A DNA stretch of 64,000 nt from JAEZDP01 sp964430855 (GCA_964430855.1 CAYSHC010000007.1:16114-80113), one strand, 5' to 3'; shown: positions 44,160 to 53,727, counted from the first letter of the stretch. Notes: generated from the letters alone by a model not told the origin. Numbers and translations are program-made.

Positions 44160-46931
44160 ATGAGTCCAGCGACGGCCAGACGGTGCCTGCTCGGCATCCT
44201 GTTCCCTGTCGTGCTGCTCGCGTCGCCTGGCGCGCAGGAGCCCGCCCCGCAACCCACGGACGCCGACTTTGCGGCCGCCGTCGCCGAATGGACGACGGCG
44301 TCCGAGTTCAGCAGTCCGCTCGTTGACCACCTCCCGCTCGCCGCGGGCATCCCGACGCCCAAGGAGGTGCTGGGCCACCACATCGGCGCGCCGAAGGTGC
44401 TGACGTCCACCGCCGAGGCGCTGACGTACTATCGCGCGCTCGAGCGGGCGTCGAAGCGCATCAAGGTGACAACCATCGGCCACACCGACGAGGGCCGCGA
44501 GCTGAACGTCATCTTCGTTGCCGACGAGGCGACGATCGCCGACCTCGAAACGCACCGCCGGAACCTCGCGCGCCTTGCCGATCCGCGCGGCCTTTCGCCC
44601 GAGGAGGCGCAGCGGCTCGTCGCGACGACCAAGCCCATCTACCACCTGATGACCGGGCTGCACAGCGGCGAGACCGGCCCGCCGGAGATGGTGCTCGAGC
44701 TCGCCTACAGGCTCGTCGCCGACGAGTCGCCGCTCATCCGCCAGATCCGCGAGCGCCTCATCGTCAGCCTGACGCCGGCCACCGACCCCGACGGCCGCGA
44801 CCGCTACGTCGACTGGTACCGGCAGCACCTCGTGGACATCGACAGGGAGGAAGACCGCGTCGCCGGGCCGCCGTACTGGGGCCGGTACGTCTTCCACGAC
44901 AACAACCGCGACATCAACTACTCGCAGGTGTCGATGCGCGCGCTGCTCGACTGGTACCTGGAGTGGCACCCGCCGGTGATGCACGACCTGCACGAGTCGG
45001 TGCCCTTCATGTACACGTTCTCGGGCCAGGCGCCGCAGAACCCGAACCTCGACCCCATCCTGTACGGCGAGCTGCCGATGTTTGCCAACTTCGAGATGGC
45101 GCAGATGACCAAGTACGGGATGCCGGGCGTGTGGACGCACGCGTTTGTCGACATGTGGTCGCCGGGCTACCTCGGGTTCATGGCGTCGAACCACAACGGC
45201 ATGCTGCGGATGTACGAGACGTTCGGCAACGGCGGCGCGACGACGATGAAGCGCACGATTGCGCGTCCCGACGGGCCGCCCGGCCAGACGAGCCGCGAGT
45301 GGTACCGGCCGATGCCGCCGTACCGCGAGGTGCTGTGGTCGATGCGCAACAACACCAACTACATGCAGACGGGCGTCCTCACGGCGCTGGAGTACGCGTC
45401 GTCGTTCCCGCGGGTGATCGTCGAGAACTTCTACCGGAAGAGCCGCAACGCGATCGAGGCCGGGCGCACGAAGCCGCCGCACGCGTTCATCGTGCCGGCG
45501 GGCCACCCCGACAGGACGCGCGTGGACCTGTTCGTATCGCTGCTGCGCCGGCAGGGCATCGAGGTGGGCCTCACGACGGAAGAGCTCGTGCTCGAGGACG
45601 GCAGGTATGCGCCGGGTGCACTCGTGATCAAGTGCGACCAGCCGTACGGCCCGCTCGCACGGACGCTGCTCGACCCTCCACCGTTCCCGGGCGGCGACCT
45701 GCGCACCTACGACGACACGGGCTGGGCCATGGGCCGGATGCTTCACCTCGACGTGAAAGCGACGGCTGACGTTTCCGTGCTCGACGCCAGGACGACGCTC
45801 ATCGACGCGCTGCCGCCGGCAGCCGCGCCGGCCGTGCCGCGTACCGTCGCCGCGTGGGTGGTGCCGCACCACGGGGCGAACGCCATGGTCACGCTGCGCC
45901 ACCGGCTGAAGGGCGCCGACGTGCGTGCCGCGACACGCGCGTTCCGCGTAGGCGAGCGCGAGGTGCCGCGCGGCTCGTTCATCGTCGTCCCGGGCTCGGG
46001 CACCAGCTCCGGCCCATCCGCCGGCGCCGTAGCCCACGAGCTCGGCCTCGATGCCCTGGCCGTCGCCTCGCTTCCGGACGTACCCACCGTTGCCGTCAAC
46101 CTGCCGAGGCTGGCCGTGTACTCGACCTGGGGCCAGACGCAGGACGTCGGCTGGGTGCGGCACGCGTTCGACCAGTTCGAGATCGCATACGACCTCATCT
46201 ACAAGGAGCGCGTCCGCGCAGGCCGCCTGCACGACGCCTACGACGTCATCGTCGTCCCAAGCCAGGGGCGGGGCGGCGGCAGATCGCTGGTCTTCGACAT
46301 CCCGATGCGCGGCGCGCCGCTGCCCTACCGGCGCGATCCCCGGTATCCCTCGCTCGGGCAGTACGGCGAGTCGGACGACATCCGCGGGGGCATGGGCCTC
46401 GAGGGCGTCCTGGAGCTGCAGCGCTTCGTGCGCGAGGGCGGAGTGCTGGTGACGCTCGGAGCTGCTTCGTTCATGCCCGCCGAGTACGGCCTGCTCGAGG
46501 AGGTGACCGCCTCGCGCCCGTCGGAGTCGTTCTACGCGCCGGGGCCGGTCGTCGAGGCCGTGATCACCGCGCCGGAGCATCCGCTCTTCTACGGCTACGC
46601 GTCGGAAAAGGTGCCCGTGCGTTACGCAAACGGGCCGCTGCTCCAGGTGCCGCGTGACCAGGAAGATGACCAGGTGCTCATGCGGTTCACGGGCGGCGAT
46701 GCCGGCGTGCTGAGCGGGCTGATGCGGGGCGCCGCGCAGATCCGCCGCCGGCCGGCGATCCTCGACACGCCCGTGGGCGACGGCCGCATCGTCACCTTCG
46801 CCACCAACCCCTGCTATCGCTGGCAGAACCACGGCGAGTTCGGGATGCTGTTCAACGCTGTGCTCTTCTGGGACGACAGGCCGGGGCCGGCCTCGGCCGG
46901 CCCGGCCGGCGACACGGACGTCGATCGCTGA
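44160..46931 (+). CDS. M14-family zinc carboxypeptidase-like protein, exported
   Basis: 923 residues. Signal peptide (CLLGILFPVVLLASPGAQ). M14 domain about 70-400: VTTIGHTDEGRELNVIFVA, LMTGLHSGETGPPEMVLEL (H-x-x-E zinc ligands), ATDPDGRDRYVDWYRQH, NNRDINYSQVSMRA and MHDLHESVPFMYTFSG. The remaining ~500 residues hold a glutamine-amidotransferase-like or DJ-1-like fold (AYDVIVVPSQGRGGG, GVLVTLGAASFMPAEYGLLEE). This long two-part layout is common in acidobacteria and Bacteroidetes. Probably digests peptides outside the cytoplasm. Confidence 0.88.
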   Translation: MSPATARRCLLGILFPVVLLASPGAQEPAPQPTDADFAAAVAEWTTASEFSSPLVDHLPLAAGIPTPKEVLGHHIGAPKVLTSTAEALTYYRALERASKRIKVTTIGHTDEGRELNVIFVADEATIADLETHRRNLARLADPRGLSPEEAQRLVATTKPIYHLMTGLHSGETGPPEMVLELAYRLVADESPLIRQIRERLIVSLTPATDPDGRDRYVDWYRQHLVDIDREEDRVAGPPYWGRYVFHDNNRDINYSQVSMRALLDWYLEWHPPVMHDLHESVPFMYTFSGQAPQNPNLDPILYGELPMFANFEMAQMTKYGMPGVWTHAFVDMWSPGYLGFMASNHNGMLRMYETFGNGGATTMKRTIARPDGPPGQTSREWYRPMPPYREVLWSMRNNTNYMQTGVLTALEYASSFPRVIVENFYRKSRNAIEAGRTKPPHAFIVPAGHPDRTRVDLFVSLLRRQGIEVGLTTEELVLEDGRYAPGALVIKCDQPYGPLARTLLDPPPFPGGDLRTYDDTGWAMGRMLHLDVKATADVSVLDARTTLIDALPPAAAPAVPRTVAAWVVPHHGANAMVTLRHRLKGADVRAATRAFRVGEREVPRGSFIVVPGSGTSSGPSAGAVAHELGLDALAVASLPDVPTVAVNLPRLAVYSTWGQTQDVGWVRHAFDQFEIAYDLIYKERVRAGRLHDAYDVIVVPSQGRGGGRSLVFDIPMRGAPLPYRRDPRYPSLGQYGESDDIRGGMGLEGVLELQRFVREGGVLVTLGAASFMPAEYGLLEEVTASRPSESFYAPGPVVEAVITAPEHPLFYGYASEKVPVRYANGPLLQVPRDQEDDQVLMRFTGGDAGVLSGLMRGAAQIRRRPAILDTPVGDGRIVTFATNPCYRWQNHGEFGMLFNAVLFWDDRPGPASAGPAGDTDVDR

Positions 46932-47003
46932 TGGCGGGCGTCTGCGGGGCTGCGGTCTGATGGTGACTGGCGTAGGATGAACCTTGGGGAAGGAGAACGA
47001 CAC

Positions 47004-47516
47004 ATGCCCAGGAATGTCGCGTTGAAGAAGAACGGCGTTGCGCTGAACCCGACCAGGAACTCGCTCAGCGCGTCGATCCGCGCCAAGGTCGTAAGCCTGC
47101 TCAACGCGCGCCTGGCCGAGGCCATCGACCTCGGGCTGCAGGCGAAGCAGGCCCACTGGAACGTGAAGGGCTCCAACTTCACGGGGCTGCACGCGCTGTT
47201 CGACCAGGTGGCGGCGGCGGCGCAGGGCTACGCCGACGAACTGGCCGAACGGGCCGTCCAGCTGGGCGGCATCGCGGAAGGCACCGTGCAGATGGTCGCC
47301 TCGAACACGACGCTCGACGCCTATCCCGTGGACGCGCAGAAGTCCACGGTCCACGTGGACGCGCTGTCGTCGGCCCTTGGCACCTTCGGCAAGCACGTGC
47401 GCGAGGCGATCAGGACGGCGGACGATCTGGGCGACGACGACACGGCCGACCTGTTCACGGAGATCAGCCGCGACGTGGACAAGTGGACCTGGATGGTCGA
47501 GGCCCACAATCAGTAG
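47004..47516 (+). CDS. dps: Dps/ferritin-like DNA-protection protein
   Basis: 170 residues, four-helix ferritin-like. Ferroxidase signature AKQAHWNVKGSNFTGLHALFDQ with the intersubunit His, Asp and Glu pattern, then LAERAVQLGGIAEGTVQMV. The N-terminal basic tail (RNVALKKNG) could bind DNA. ATG 47004 has AAGGAG upstream. Its last seven bases overlap the convergent regulator gene. Confidence 0.92.
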   Translation: MPRNVALKKNGVALNPTRNSLSASIRAKVVSLLNARLAEAIDLGLQAKQAHWNVKGSNFTGLHALFDQVAAAAQGYADELAERAVQLGGIAEGTVQMVASNTTLDAYPVDAQKSTVHVDALSSALGTFGKHVREAIRTADDLGDDDTADLFTEISRDVDKWTWMVEAHNQ

Positions 47517-48295
47517 ACGGTGAACCTGTCGCGTTCGCGTGCGCGGTAGCGCCGGCTCCACGTCACCACCGACCCGTCGCGCAGCAGGATGCGGCGGTCG
47601 CCATGGAACCAGGGCTGGATCTCGGCGATGGCGTCCATGCGGACGAGCGTCGAGCGGTTCGCGCGCAGGAAGCGACCCGGCTCGAGCCGCGCCTCGATCG
47701 CCGTGAGGGCATGCCGCAGCAGGTAGCTGCGGTCGCCTGCGTGCAGGCGCACGTAGTTGCCCTCGGCCTCGATGCGGTCAACGCGTGCCAGCGGCACGAG
47801 CACCTCGCGGTCGCCGTCGGCCACCAGCAGTCGCTGTAGCGGCGGCGCCGTGAGTGGCGGGGACGGCGGCTCCGGCTCCTGATATATCGGCTGGTCGTCG
47901 TCCACCGCGGGCCGCGCGGCCGGCGCGGATCGCTCGAGCCGGAGGCGTGCCCTCACCCGCGACAGCACGGTCTCGAGCCGCTCCGGCGAGAACGGCTTCA
48001 GCAGGTAGTCGAGGGCCTGCACTTCGAAGGCCCGGAGCGCGTGGGCGTCGAATGCGGTGACGAACACGACCGTCGGCATCGCATCGACGCCGATCTCCCT
48101 GATCACGCCGAAGCCGTCGAGCCCCGGCATCTGCACGTCGAGGAACACCACGTCCGGCGTGAGCTGCCGGATGGCGGCGACGGCCTCGCGTCCCGACGCG
48201 GCCTCCCCGACGACTGCTGCGTCAGGCGCGGCCCGCAGCATCCGGATCAGCCGCCGCCGTGCGGGCGCCTCGTCATCGACAACGAGCACGCGCAT
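47510..48295 (-). CDS. LytTR-family response regulator
   Basis: 261 residues. Receiver domain with DDE (7-9), phospho-acceptor Asp53 (VVFLDVQMPGLDG) and Lys100 (LDYLLKPFSPE). A Pro-rich linker follows, then a LytTR DNA-binding domain (about 155-258: VDRIEAEGNYVRLHAGDRSYLLRHALTAIE in parts, FLRANRSTLVRMDAI). Start one base after the stop of the histidine kinase gene, so it is the partner of that kinase. Confidence 0.93.
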   Translation of the reverse strand: MRVLVVDDEAPARRRLIRMLRAAPDAAVVGEAASGREAVAAIRQLTPDVVFLDVQMPGLDGFGVIREIGVDAMPTVVFVTAFDAHALRAFEVQALDYLLKPFSPERLETVLSRVRARLRLERSAPAARPAVDDDQPIYQEPEPPSPPLTAPPLQRLLVADGDREVLVPLARVDRIEAEGNYVRLHAGDRSYLLRHALTAIEARLEPGRFLRANRSTLVRMDAIAEIQPWFHGDRRILLRDGSVVTWSRRYRARERDRFTVY

Positions 48296-48296
48296 C

Positions 48297-49403
48297 TCAG
48301 GACGCCATCCTTTCCGGCAGGGTGAGCGCCACCAGGTAGCCGTCGGCCGACGGGCCCGCCGAGAACGACGCCGCGCCGCCGTGCATCAGCTCGAGCCGGC
48401 GATGGACGGCCGTGAGCCCCAGCCCCGTGCCTGCCGTCGGCGTCTCCCCGGCCGCGGCCGGCCCATCGTCGTGCACCTCGATCCGCAGGCCGTCGTCGTG
48501 ACGCCGCGCCCGCACGACGATGCGCGCCGTTCCCTCGCGCGCGAGCCGCCCGTGGCGCACGGCGTTCTCGACGAGCGGCTGGAGCAGCATCGCGGGCACG
48601 AGCAGCGACCGCGTCTCGGGTTCCACGTCCTGGATGAACGTCAGGCCGTCGCCGAATCGCGCGGCCATGAGCGACGCGTAGGTCGCCGCCAGCTCGAGCT
48701 CCGTCTCCAGCGGCACCTCGGGCGTGCGTGCCGTCTCGAGCGACCGCCTGAGCAGCGTCGACAGCTCCGTCAGCATCCTGTCGGCCGCGTCAACGTCCTC
48801 GTACATCGTGGACGCGATCGTGTTGAGCGTGTTGAACAGGAAGTGCGGCTGGAGCTGGAGCTGGAGCTGCTGAACCTCGGCGCGCGCCAGCGCCTCTTCC
48901 AGGCGGGCAGCGCGGACGACGGCGTCCTGCTGCGCCCGGTAACGGTCGACCATCAGGACGACGGCAGCGCAGCCCGCGTAAAGCATCGTGTCCACGCTGA
49001 GCTCCATCGCGTAGCGCCACGGCAGGCTGCCGTAGTCGTACGGGCCCAGGTTCGCCAGCGGAAACAGGATGCTGCGCGTGGTCCAGTTCCAGGTGGTGTG
49101 CGTCACCGAGAACGCGAGGAGGGTGCCGACGTGGATGGCGGCCGTGGCGATCAGCGGCCGTGTCCGGAAGGGACGCGCGCGGATCACGCGGGCGACAAGC
49201 GGCAGCAGGAGCGCGCCGCCAAGGACGCCGGTCATCTCGTTGATGAACGGCTCACGCCACGACGCGCCGCTCCCGATCGCGATGGCGTCGAGATAGCGGT
49301 ACGCGAACATCAGCAGCCCCAACGCTGCCACGATCGCGACGACCCGTGCGTAGGACCTCACGTCGGTACCGGCGCGCCCGTCCGCGGCGCGGCGCCCCCT
49401 CAC
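48297..49403 (-). CDS. LytS/YehU-type sensor histidine kinase
   Basis: 368 residues. Four to five membrane segments in the first ~150 residues (RVVAIVAALGLLMFAYRYLD, GGALLLPLVARVI, VDTMLYAGCAAVVLMV), a short coiled segment, the His-kinase motif QLQPHFLFNTLNTIASTMYED (in two parts), and an ATPase domain with LLQPLVENAVRHG, EVHDDGPA and GTGLGLTAVHRRL. No separate sensor domain, so the membrane bundle probably senses. GTG 49403 overlaps the stop of the PQQ dehydrogenase gene by four bases. Confidence 0.9.
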   Translation of the reverse strand: MRGRRAADGRAGTDVRSYARVVAIVAALGLLMFAYRYLDAIAIGSGASWREPFINEMTGVLGGALLLPLVARVIRARPFRTRPLIATAAIHVGTLLAFSVTHTTWNWTTRSILFPLANLGPYDYGSLPWRYAMELSVDTMLYAGCAAVVLMVDRYRAQQDAVVRAARLEEALARAEVQQLQLQLQPHFLFNTLNTIASTMYEDVDAADRMLTELSTLLRRSLETARTPEVPLETELELAATYASLMAARFGDGLTFIQDVEPETRSLLVPAMLLQPLVENAVRHGRLAREGTARIVVRARRHDDGLRIEVHDDGPAAAGETPTAGTGLGLTAVHRRLELMHGGAASFSAGPSADGYLVALTLPERMAS

Positions 49404-51415
49404 GGCATGTCCTGAGGCGGACACCCCGATCCTGCCACAGCGGTGCAGGCGGTGCCATCGGGCAGCGCGAACGCCACGACGTGGTCGGCGGCCGGGCTGC
49501 CCAGTCGCGGGTGGCCGCCGGCCACCGTCACGACGTACTGCCGTCCCCGGTAGCTGTAGGTCATCGGCAGCGCATGACTGCCAGCGGGGAGCGGGGCGCT
49601 CCACCGCACGTCGCCGGTGTCGAGGTCGAACGCGCGAAGCTGCCCGTCGAGCGTGGCCGCGATGAAGGCCAGGCCGCCGCCGGTGACGAGCACGCCCCCG
49701 ATGTTGACCGAGCCCCACGACCCGGCGTCCGGATGCGCGATGGGCACCGAGCCGAGCGAACGCTCCCACGCCTGATGGGCAGTGTCGAGATCGATGGCCG
49801 TGAGCACGCCCCAGGGCGGCGGACTGCACGGAAGGCCAGACGGCGCCCGCGGCACTTCGCGCTGCATGCCGTAAGGTGTGCCGCGCTGCGCCGCGGTCTC
49901 GACGTCGGCGCCCGCGCGCCGGCGCGCCGCCTCGAGCTCGTCGCGCGGCACGAGGCGCACGACGAACGGCACGCGGTTGGTTGGAGCGACGAGGCGGCGC
50001 CGTACCGGGTCCCACGACACGCCGCCCCAGTGCGACCCGCCGATGTTGCCGGGGTACACGAGCGTGCCCTGCAACGACGGCGGCGTGAACATGCCCTCGG
50101 CCCGCACGCCGGCGAGCCGCTCCCGGCAGTACGCCCGGTCCTCGTCGGTCAGCCCCCACGGGGCCGCGACGTCGAAGCGGTCCGGCGCAAGCGCGAACGC
50201 CGGCAGCGGGAACGGCTGCGTCCGCGCCGCGCGCTCGCCGGGAACATCGCTCGCCGGGACCGGCCGCTCCTCCACCGGAAACAGGGGCTCACCGGTCTCG
50301 CGGTCGAGGACGAAGACGTGCCCCATCTTCGTGGCCTGCACGACAGCCGGAATCTCGCGGCCGTCACGGCGCAGCGTCACGAGGACCGGCTGCGCCGGGA
50401 CGTCGTAGTCCCACAGGTCGTGGTGCACGACCTGGAACGCCCACACGAGCTCACCGGTCGCCCCGCGCAGCGCGACGACGGAGTTGGCGTGACGGTTGTC
50501 GCCGGGACGCTCGCCGCCGTAGTAGTCGGGGCTGGCGCTGCCCACGGGCACGAACACCAGGTCGCGCGCCGTGTCGACCGACATGATCGACCAGGCGTTG
50601 GCGGCGCCAGCCGGTCCTGGCATCGGATCCCACGTCCACCGCAGGCGTCCCGTGCGCGCGTCGAAGCCACGGACGATGCCGCTCGGGGCGTCGGCGCGCT
50701 GGTTGTCGGCAATGGCCGAGCCGACGACGACGACGTCGCCGACGATGGCCGGCGGCGAGGTCACCTGGTACTCCCCCGCGTACCGCGGCGCGTTGCGGAG
50801 GCCGCGCTGGAGCGACACTTCCCCGTGCTGCCCGAACCCGCGGCAGGGCTGGCCTGTCGAGGCATCGAGCGCGATGAGCCGCGCGTCAACGGTCGCGACG
50901 AACACACGGCGTGCGCACGGCCGGTCGTCGTCATCTCGGGGATCCCGCCAGTACGCGACGCCACGATTCGCGAAGTCGCCGTAGTCGGCCTCGAGGTCGA
51001 TGTGCGGATCGAACTGCCACAGCACGTCGCCCGAGTCGGGGCGCAGTGCGATGACGCGGCCGAATGGCGTCGAGACCAGCAGGCGTCCGTCCGCCATGAG
51101 CGGCGTCGCCTGGAAGCGCGTCCCGTCGCTGCCGGGGCGGACGTCACCGGTGCGGTACGACCACGCGAGCGTCAGCCGCGCGACGTTGTCAGTGTCGATC
51201 TGGTCCAGCGGCGCGTAGCGCGTGCCTTCGGGATCGCCGCCGTAGACGCGCCATTCGTGGTCCGGCTGCGAGGCGCTCTCGGCGCCCGGCGGGTTGCCCG
51301 GCGCGCCTGCCTCGCGCGACTGCCCCGGGGTTGCCCCGTGCCGCGTCTCCAGTCGCTGGTCGGGCCAGAGGCTCGCCAGCGTGACGATCGTGATGAGCAG
51401 CGTCAGCAGTGGCAT
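49400..51415 (-). CDS. PQQ-dependent dehydrogenase (membrane glucose dehydrogenase-like)
   Basis: 671 residues. A single N-terminal membrane or signal segment (LLTLLITIVTLASLWP), a linker, then an eight-bladed PQQ propeller: EWRVYGGDPEGTRYAPLDQI, ADGRLLVSTPFGRVIALRPDSG, NPPxx-like HANSVVALRGATGELVWAFQVVHHDLWDYD in parts, and GGLAFIAATLDGQLRAFDLDTG. No cytochrome c motif (CxxCH). The short N-terminus differs from Gcd, which has five membrane helices. Would oxidise a sugar or alcohol in the periplasm. First gene of an operon with a sensor kinase and a LytTR regulator. Confidence 0.88.
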   Translation of the reverse strand: MPLLTLLITIVTLASLWPDQRLETRHGATPGQSREAGAPGNPPGAESASQPDHEWRVYGGDPEGTRYAPLDQIDTDNVARLTLAWSYRTGDVRPGSDGTRFQATPLMADGRLLVSTPFGRVIALRPDSGDVLWQFDPHIDLEADYGDFANRGVAYWRDPRDDDDRPCARRVFVATVDARLIALDASTGQPCRGFGQHGEVSLQRGLRNAPRYAGEYQVTSPPAIVGDVVVVGSAIADNQRADAPSGIVRGFDARTGRLRWTWDPMPGPAGAANAWSIMSVDTARDLVFVPVGSASPDYYGGERPGDNRHANSVVALRGATGELVWAFQVVHHDLWDYDVPAQPVLVTLRRDGREIPAVVQATKMGHVFVLDRETGEPLFPVEERPVPASDVPGERAARTQPFPLPAFALAPDRFDVAAPWGLTDEDRAYCRERLAGVRAEGMFTPPSLQGTLVYPGNIGGSHWGGVSWDPVRRRLVAPTNRVPFVVRLVPRDELEAARRRAGADVETAAQRGTPYGMQREVPRAPSGLPCSPPPWGVLTAIDLDTAHQAWERSLGSVPIAHPDAGSWGSVNIGGVLVTGGGLAFIAATLDGQLRAFDLDTGDVRWSAPLPAGSHALPMTYSYRGRQYVVTVAGGHPRLGSPAADHVVAFALPDGTACTAVAGSGCPPQDMP

Positions 51416-51668
51416 GCGGCCACCTTCGCACGAGCGCGCCACGCGGCCGACTCGCGCGTGACGAGCGGAGCGCGGGCGTGACGAGCGGAGCNNNNNNNNN
51501 NNNNNNNNNNNNNNNNNNNNNNNNNNNNNNNNNNNNNNNNNNNNNNNNNNNNNNNNNNNNNNNNNNNNNNNNNNNNNNNNNNNNNNNNNNNGCGTGACGA
51601 GCGGAGCGCGGGCGTGACGAGCGGAGCAGGGAGGCCGCGAACAGCCATCCGCGGTCAGCGGTTCGCGG
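51416..51668. repeat. Tandem 20-bp repeat around a 100-N assembly gap
   Basis: GCGTGACGAGCGGAGCGCGG units flank 100 Ns (51492-51591): about two copies on the left (from 51456) and two on the right (to about 51628). The gap is a scaffolding placeholder, so the array is longer by an unknown amount. No gene is seen in this stretch. Confidence 0.87.
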
Positions 51669-52898
51669 TCAGCGGCCCGCAGCCGGCTTCCGATCCCAGA
51701 CGCGCGTCTTCACCACCGAGACGCCGAGCAGCCCCAGCGTGAACAGCGTGCTGGCCACGAGCGCGCCGCCGAAGGAGAGCGACTTGTGCAGCGGTCGCGA
51801 GAAGACGCCGTAGGCCAGCTCGACGTGGATCCAGTAGATGAACAGCGAGGCCCGCCCGAGCTGCTCCATCGGGCTCCACGACCGTGGCACCGCCGTGCGA
51901 TGCCATGGGCTGCGCTCGTGCACGACGAAGTACAGCAGCCCGAGGACGGCCACGAGCGCGCCCATCCTGATGAAGAAGAACGCCGGCGACGTCGTCCAGA
52001 ACTGCGAGCCGGGGACGAGCGTCGGCCTGAACGACAGCCAGTACGCGGTGACGCCGATCGCGAGGCCCGCGCCGAGGAACACCAGGTGCAGCCGGAGGCC
52101 GCGCAGCGCGCAGACGGCTCGCTCGAACGTGTCCGCCAGCGTCGCGCAGCCGGCGGTGGCGCGGGCCGAAGCCAGCACCTCGCCGACGATGAGCCCGGCG
52201 GGCACGAAGGCCATCCACGGGAACAGCGTGAACGTCGTGCGCCCCGGCTGCGGGCGCAGGTAGTGTTCGATCGGATCGGGCAGCACCGCCGGCCACTCCC
52301 AGGCCCGCAGCGGCGCGCTCAGGACGACAACGGCCACGGTCGCCACACCAGCCCAGGCGATGCGCGCAACCGACGACGCACTGCGTCCCCACAGCCAGCC
52401 GGCCGCCACGAGCGACACCCCCATGACGTTGAGGATGTCCACCTTGAAGATGCCGGCGAGCGTGGCGCCCGGGCTGAAGACGTACGCCTGGAGCCTGAAC
52501 AGCATCGCGAGACCGAAGATCTGCCAGCCGCGCACCTGAAGACGGCGTGACGCCTCGGCCAGCGACGCGCCTCGCCGCATCCGCGCGTGTCCGGCCAGCG
52601 GCACCGACAGCCCCGCGAGCCACAGGAACATCGGGGCGCCCATCCCCGCGACGACCAGGAACCAGAAGTAGGCCTGCGAGTGCCGCTCGTCCTGCCGGAC
52701 CCACGAGTCGACGGCGTGCGCGAAGACCATGACGACGACGGCAAGGCCGCGCATCCAGTCGATGTAGCCCTCGCGGCGCGTGGCGGACGGCGACGGCACC
52801 ATGTGCCGTGCATCGGACGCGCGGTCCGAATCTGCCAGGTGCCCTGGTGCGGCCGGCGGCGCAGGGTGGATGGGCAGGGTGGAGGCAGTCGTAGGCAT
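51669..52898 (-). CDS. DUF1624/HGSNAT-like acyltransferase membrane protein
   Basis: About 409 residues, ten or so membrane helices. YIDWMRGLAVVVMVFAHAVDSW, with the active-site-type His, and WLAGLSVPLAG begin the heparan-alpha-glucosaminide N-acetyltransferase-like fold, followed by TTFTLFPWMAFVPAGLIVGE and FIYWIHVELAYGV. Such proteins acylate sugars across the membrane. The start is uncertain: ATG 52898 is taken, but ATG 52802 (MVPSPSATRREG) is nearer the first conserved residue. Downstream lies the tandem-repeat gap. Confidence 0.78.
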   Translation of the reverse strand: MPTTASTLPIHPAPPAAPGHLADSDRASDARHMVPSPSATRREGYIDWMRGLAVVVMVFAHAVDSWVRQDERHSQAYFWFLVVAGMGAPMFLWLAGLSVPLAGHARMRRGASLAEASRRLQVRGWQIFGLAMLFRLQAYVFSPGATLAGIFKVDILNVMGVSLVAAGWLWGRSASSVARIAWAGVATVAVVVLSAPLRAWEWPAVLPDPIEHYLRPQPGRTTFTLFPWMAFVPAGLIVGEVLASARATAGCATLADTFERAVCALRGLRLHLVFLGAGLAIGVTAYWLSFRPTLVPGSQFWTTSPAFFFIRMGALVAVLGLLYFVVHERSPWHRTAVPRSWSPMEQLGRASLFIYWIHVELAYGVFSRPLHKSLSFGGALVASTLFTLGLLGVSVVKTRVWDRKPAAGR

Positions 52899-52984
52899 TG
52901 GCGCAGGGTCGGTTCGCCCAGGGGCACTGCGCATCGCCGGCAACGAGCGAGGCACGCCGACGCGTCCGCGCGAAACGCGGGTGC

Positions 52985-53395
52985 TCACGCGGGCGTCACG
53001 GCGTGCGTGATGGCCAGGCGCAGGTCGGGCCGGAGCGTGTGCAGCACGGAGCAGTACTTCTCGCGCGAGAGCGCGATGGCGCGCTCGACGGCCGCCTCCG
53101 GCGCCGTGCCCACGATGTCGTAATGCAGCGCGACGTCGGTGAAGTAGGACGGCGGCCCCTCCGCCCGGACGCCGTGGAAGCGGACGTCCAGGCTGGCGAT
53201 CTCGTGCCGCCCTTTCTGCAGGATCATCACGACATCCACGGCCATGCAGCCCGCCAGGGCGATCGCCAGCGCGTACATGGGCGAGATGCCTGCCCTGCCG
53301 TCGCTGTCGATGCGCACCGTGTGCGGACCGGCCGCCGCGTCGAACGTCAGGTCGCGGCGCCACGTCAGCGTGGTCTCGACCGGAGGCTTGCCCAT
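52985..53395 (-). CDS. OsmC/Ohr-family protein
   Basis: 136 residues. GISPMYALAIALAGCMAVDVVMIL has the first redox cysteine, and LSREKYCSVLHTLRPD the second, as in OsmC/Ohr peroxiredoxin-like proteins that reduce organic hydroperoxides. ATG 53395 begins MGKPPVETTLTW. Divergent from feoA with 71 bases between starts. Confidence 0.86.
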   Translation of the reverse strand: MGKPPVETTLTWRRDLTFDAAAGPHTVRIDSDGRAGISPMYALAIALAGCMAVDVVMILQKGRHEIASLDVRFHGVRAEGPPSYFTDVALHYDIVGTAPEAAVERAIALSREKYCSVLHTLRPDLRLAITHAVTPA

Positions 53396-53439
53396 CCAGG
53401 CATTGTACCGGCCTGCCTGTGGTAGCATCGGCGATGTAG

Positions 53440-53452
53440 GACTCTTCGAGTC
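53440..53452. promoter_or_regulatory. Small inverted repeat upstream of feoA
   Basis: GACTC-TTC-GAGTC, a perfect 5-bp inverted repeat 15 bases before the feoA start. It does not match the classical DtxR or Fur consensus. Candidate operator on position only. Confidence 0.25.
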
Positions 53453-53466
53453 GGATATCCTCCGTC

Positions 53467-53727
53467 ATGCACGCCCACGCCCCTGACACCCCGCCGGTTG
53501 CGGTCCCGCTGACGTCCCTGGCCGCCGGCACGACGTGCACGCTGCACGCGGCCCACGTCGACAGGGGCTGCAGCGAGCTGCTGCGCGCGCTCGGCCTCAC
53601 CGAGCGCTCGCGCGTGCGGCTCTGCAAGGTGGGCGAGCCGTGCATCGTCCAGGTGCGCGCCACGCGCATCGGGCTCTCGAGGCTCGTGGCCGACGCCATC
53701 TACGTGCTGCCACATGGCGGTGCCTGA
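53467..53727 (+). CDS. feoA: FeoA ferrous iron transport protein
   Basis: 86 residues with one FeoA SH3-like domain (PLTSLAAGTTCTLHAAH, ELLRALGLTERSRVRL, ATRIGLSRLVADAIYVLP). It is a cytoplasmic partner that stimulates FeoB. Overlaps feoB by 14 bases. Confidence 0.9.
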   Translation: MHAHAPDTPPVAVPLTSLAAGTTCTLHAAHVDRGCSELLRALGLTERSRVRLCKVGEPCIVQVRATRIGLSRLVADAIYVLPHGGA

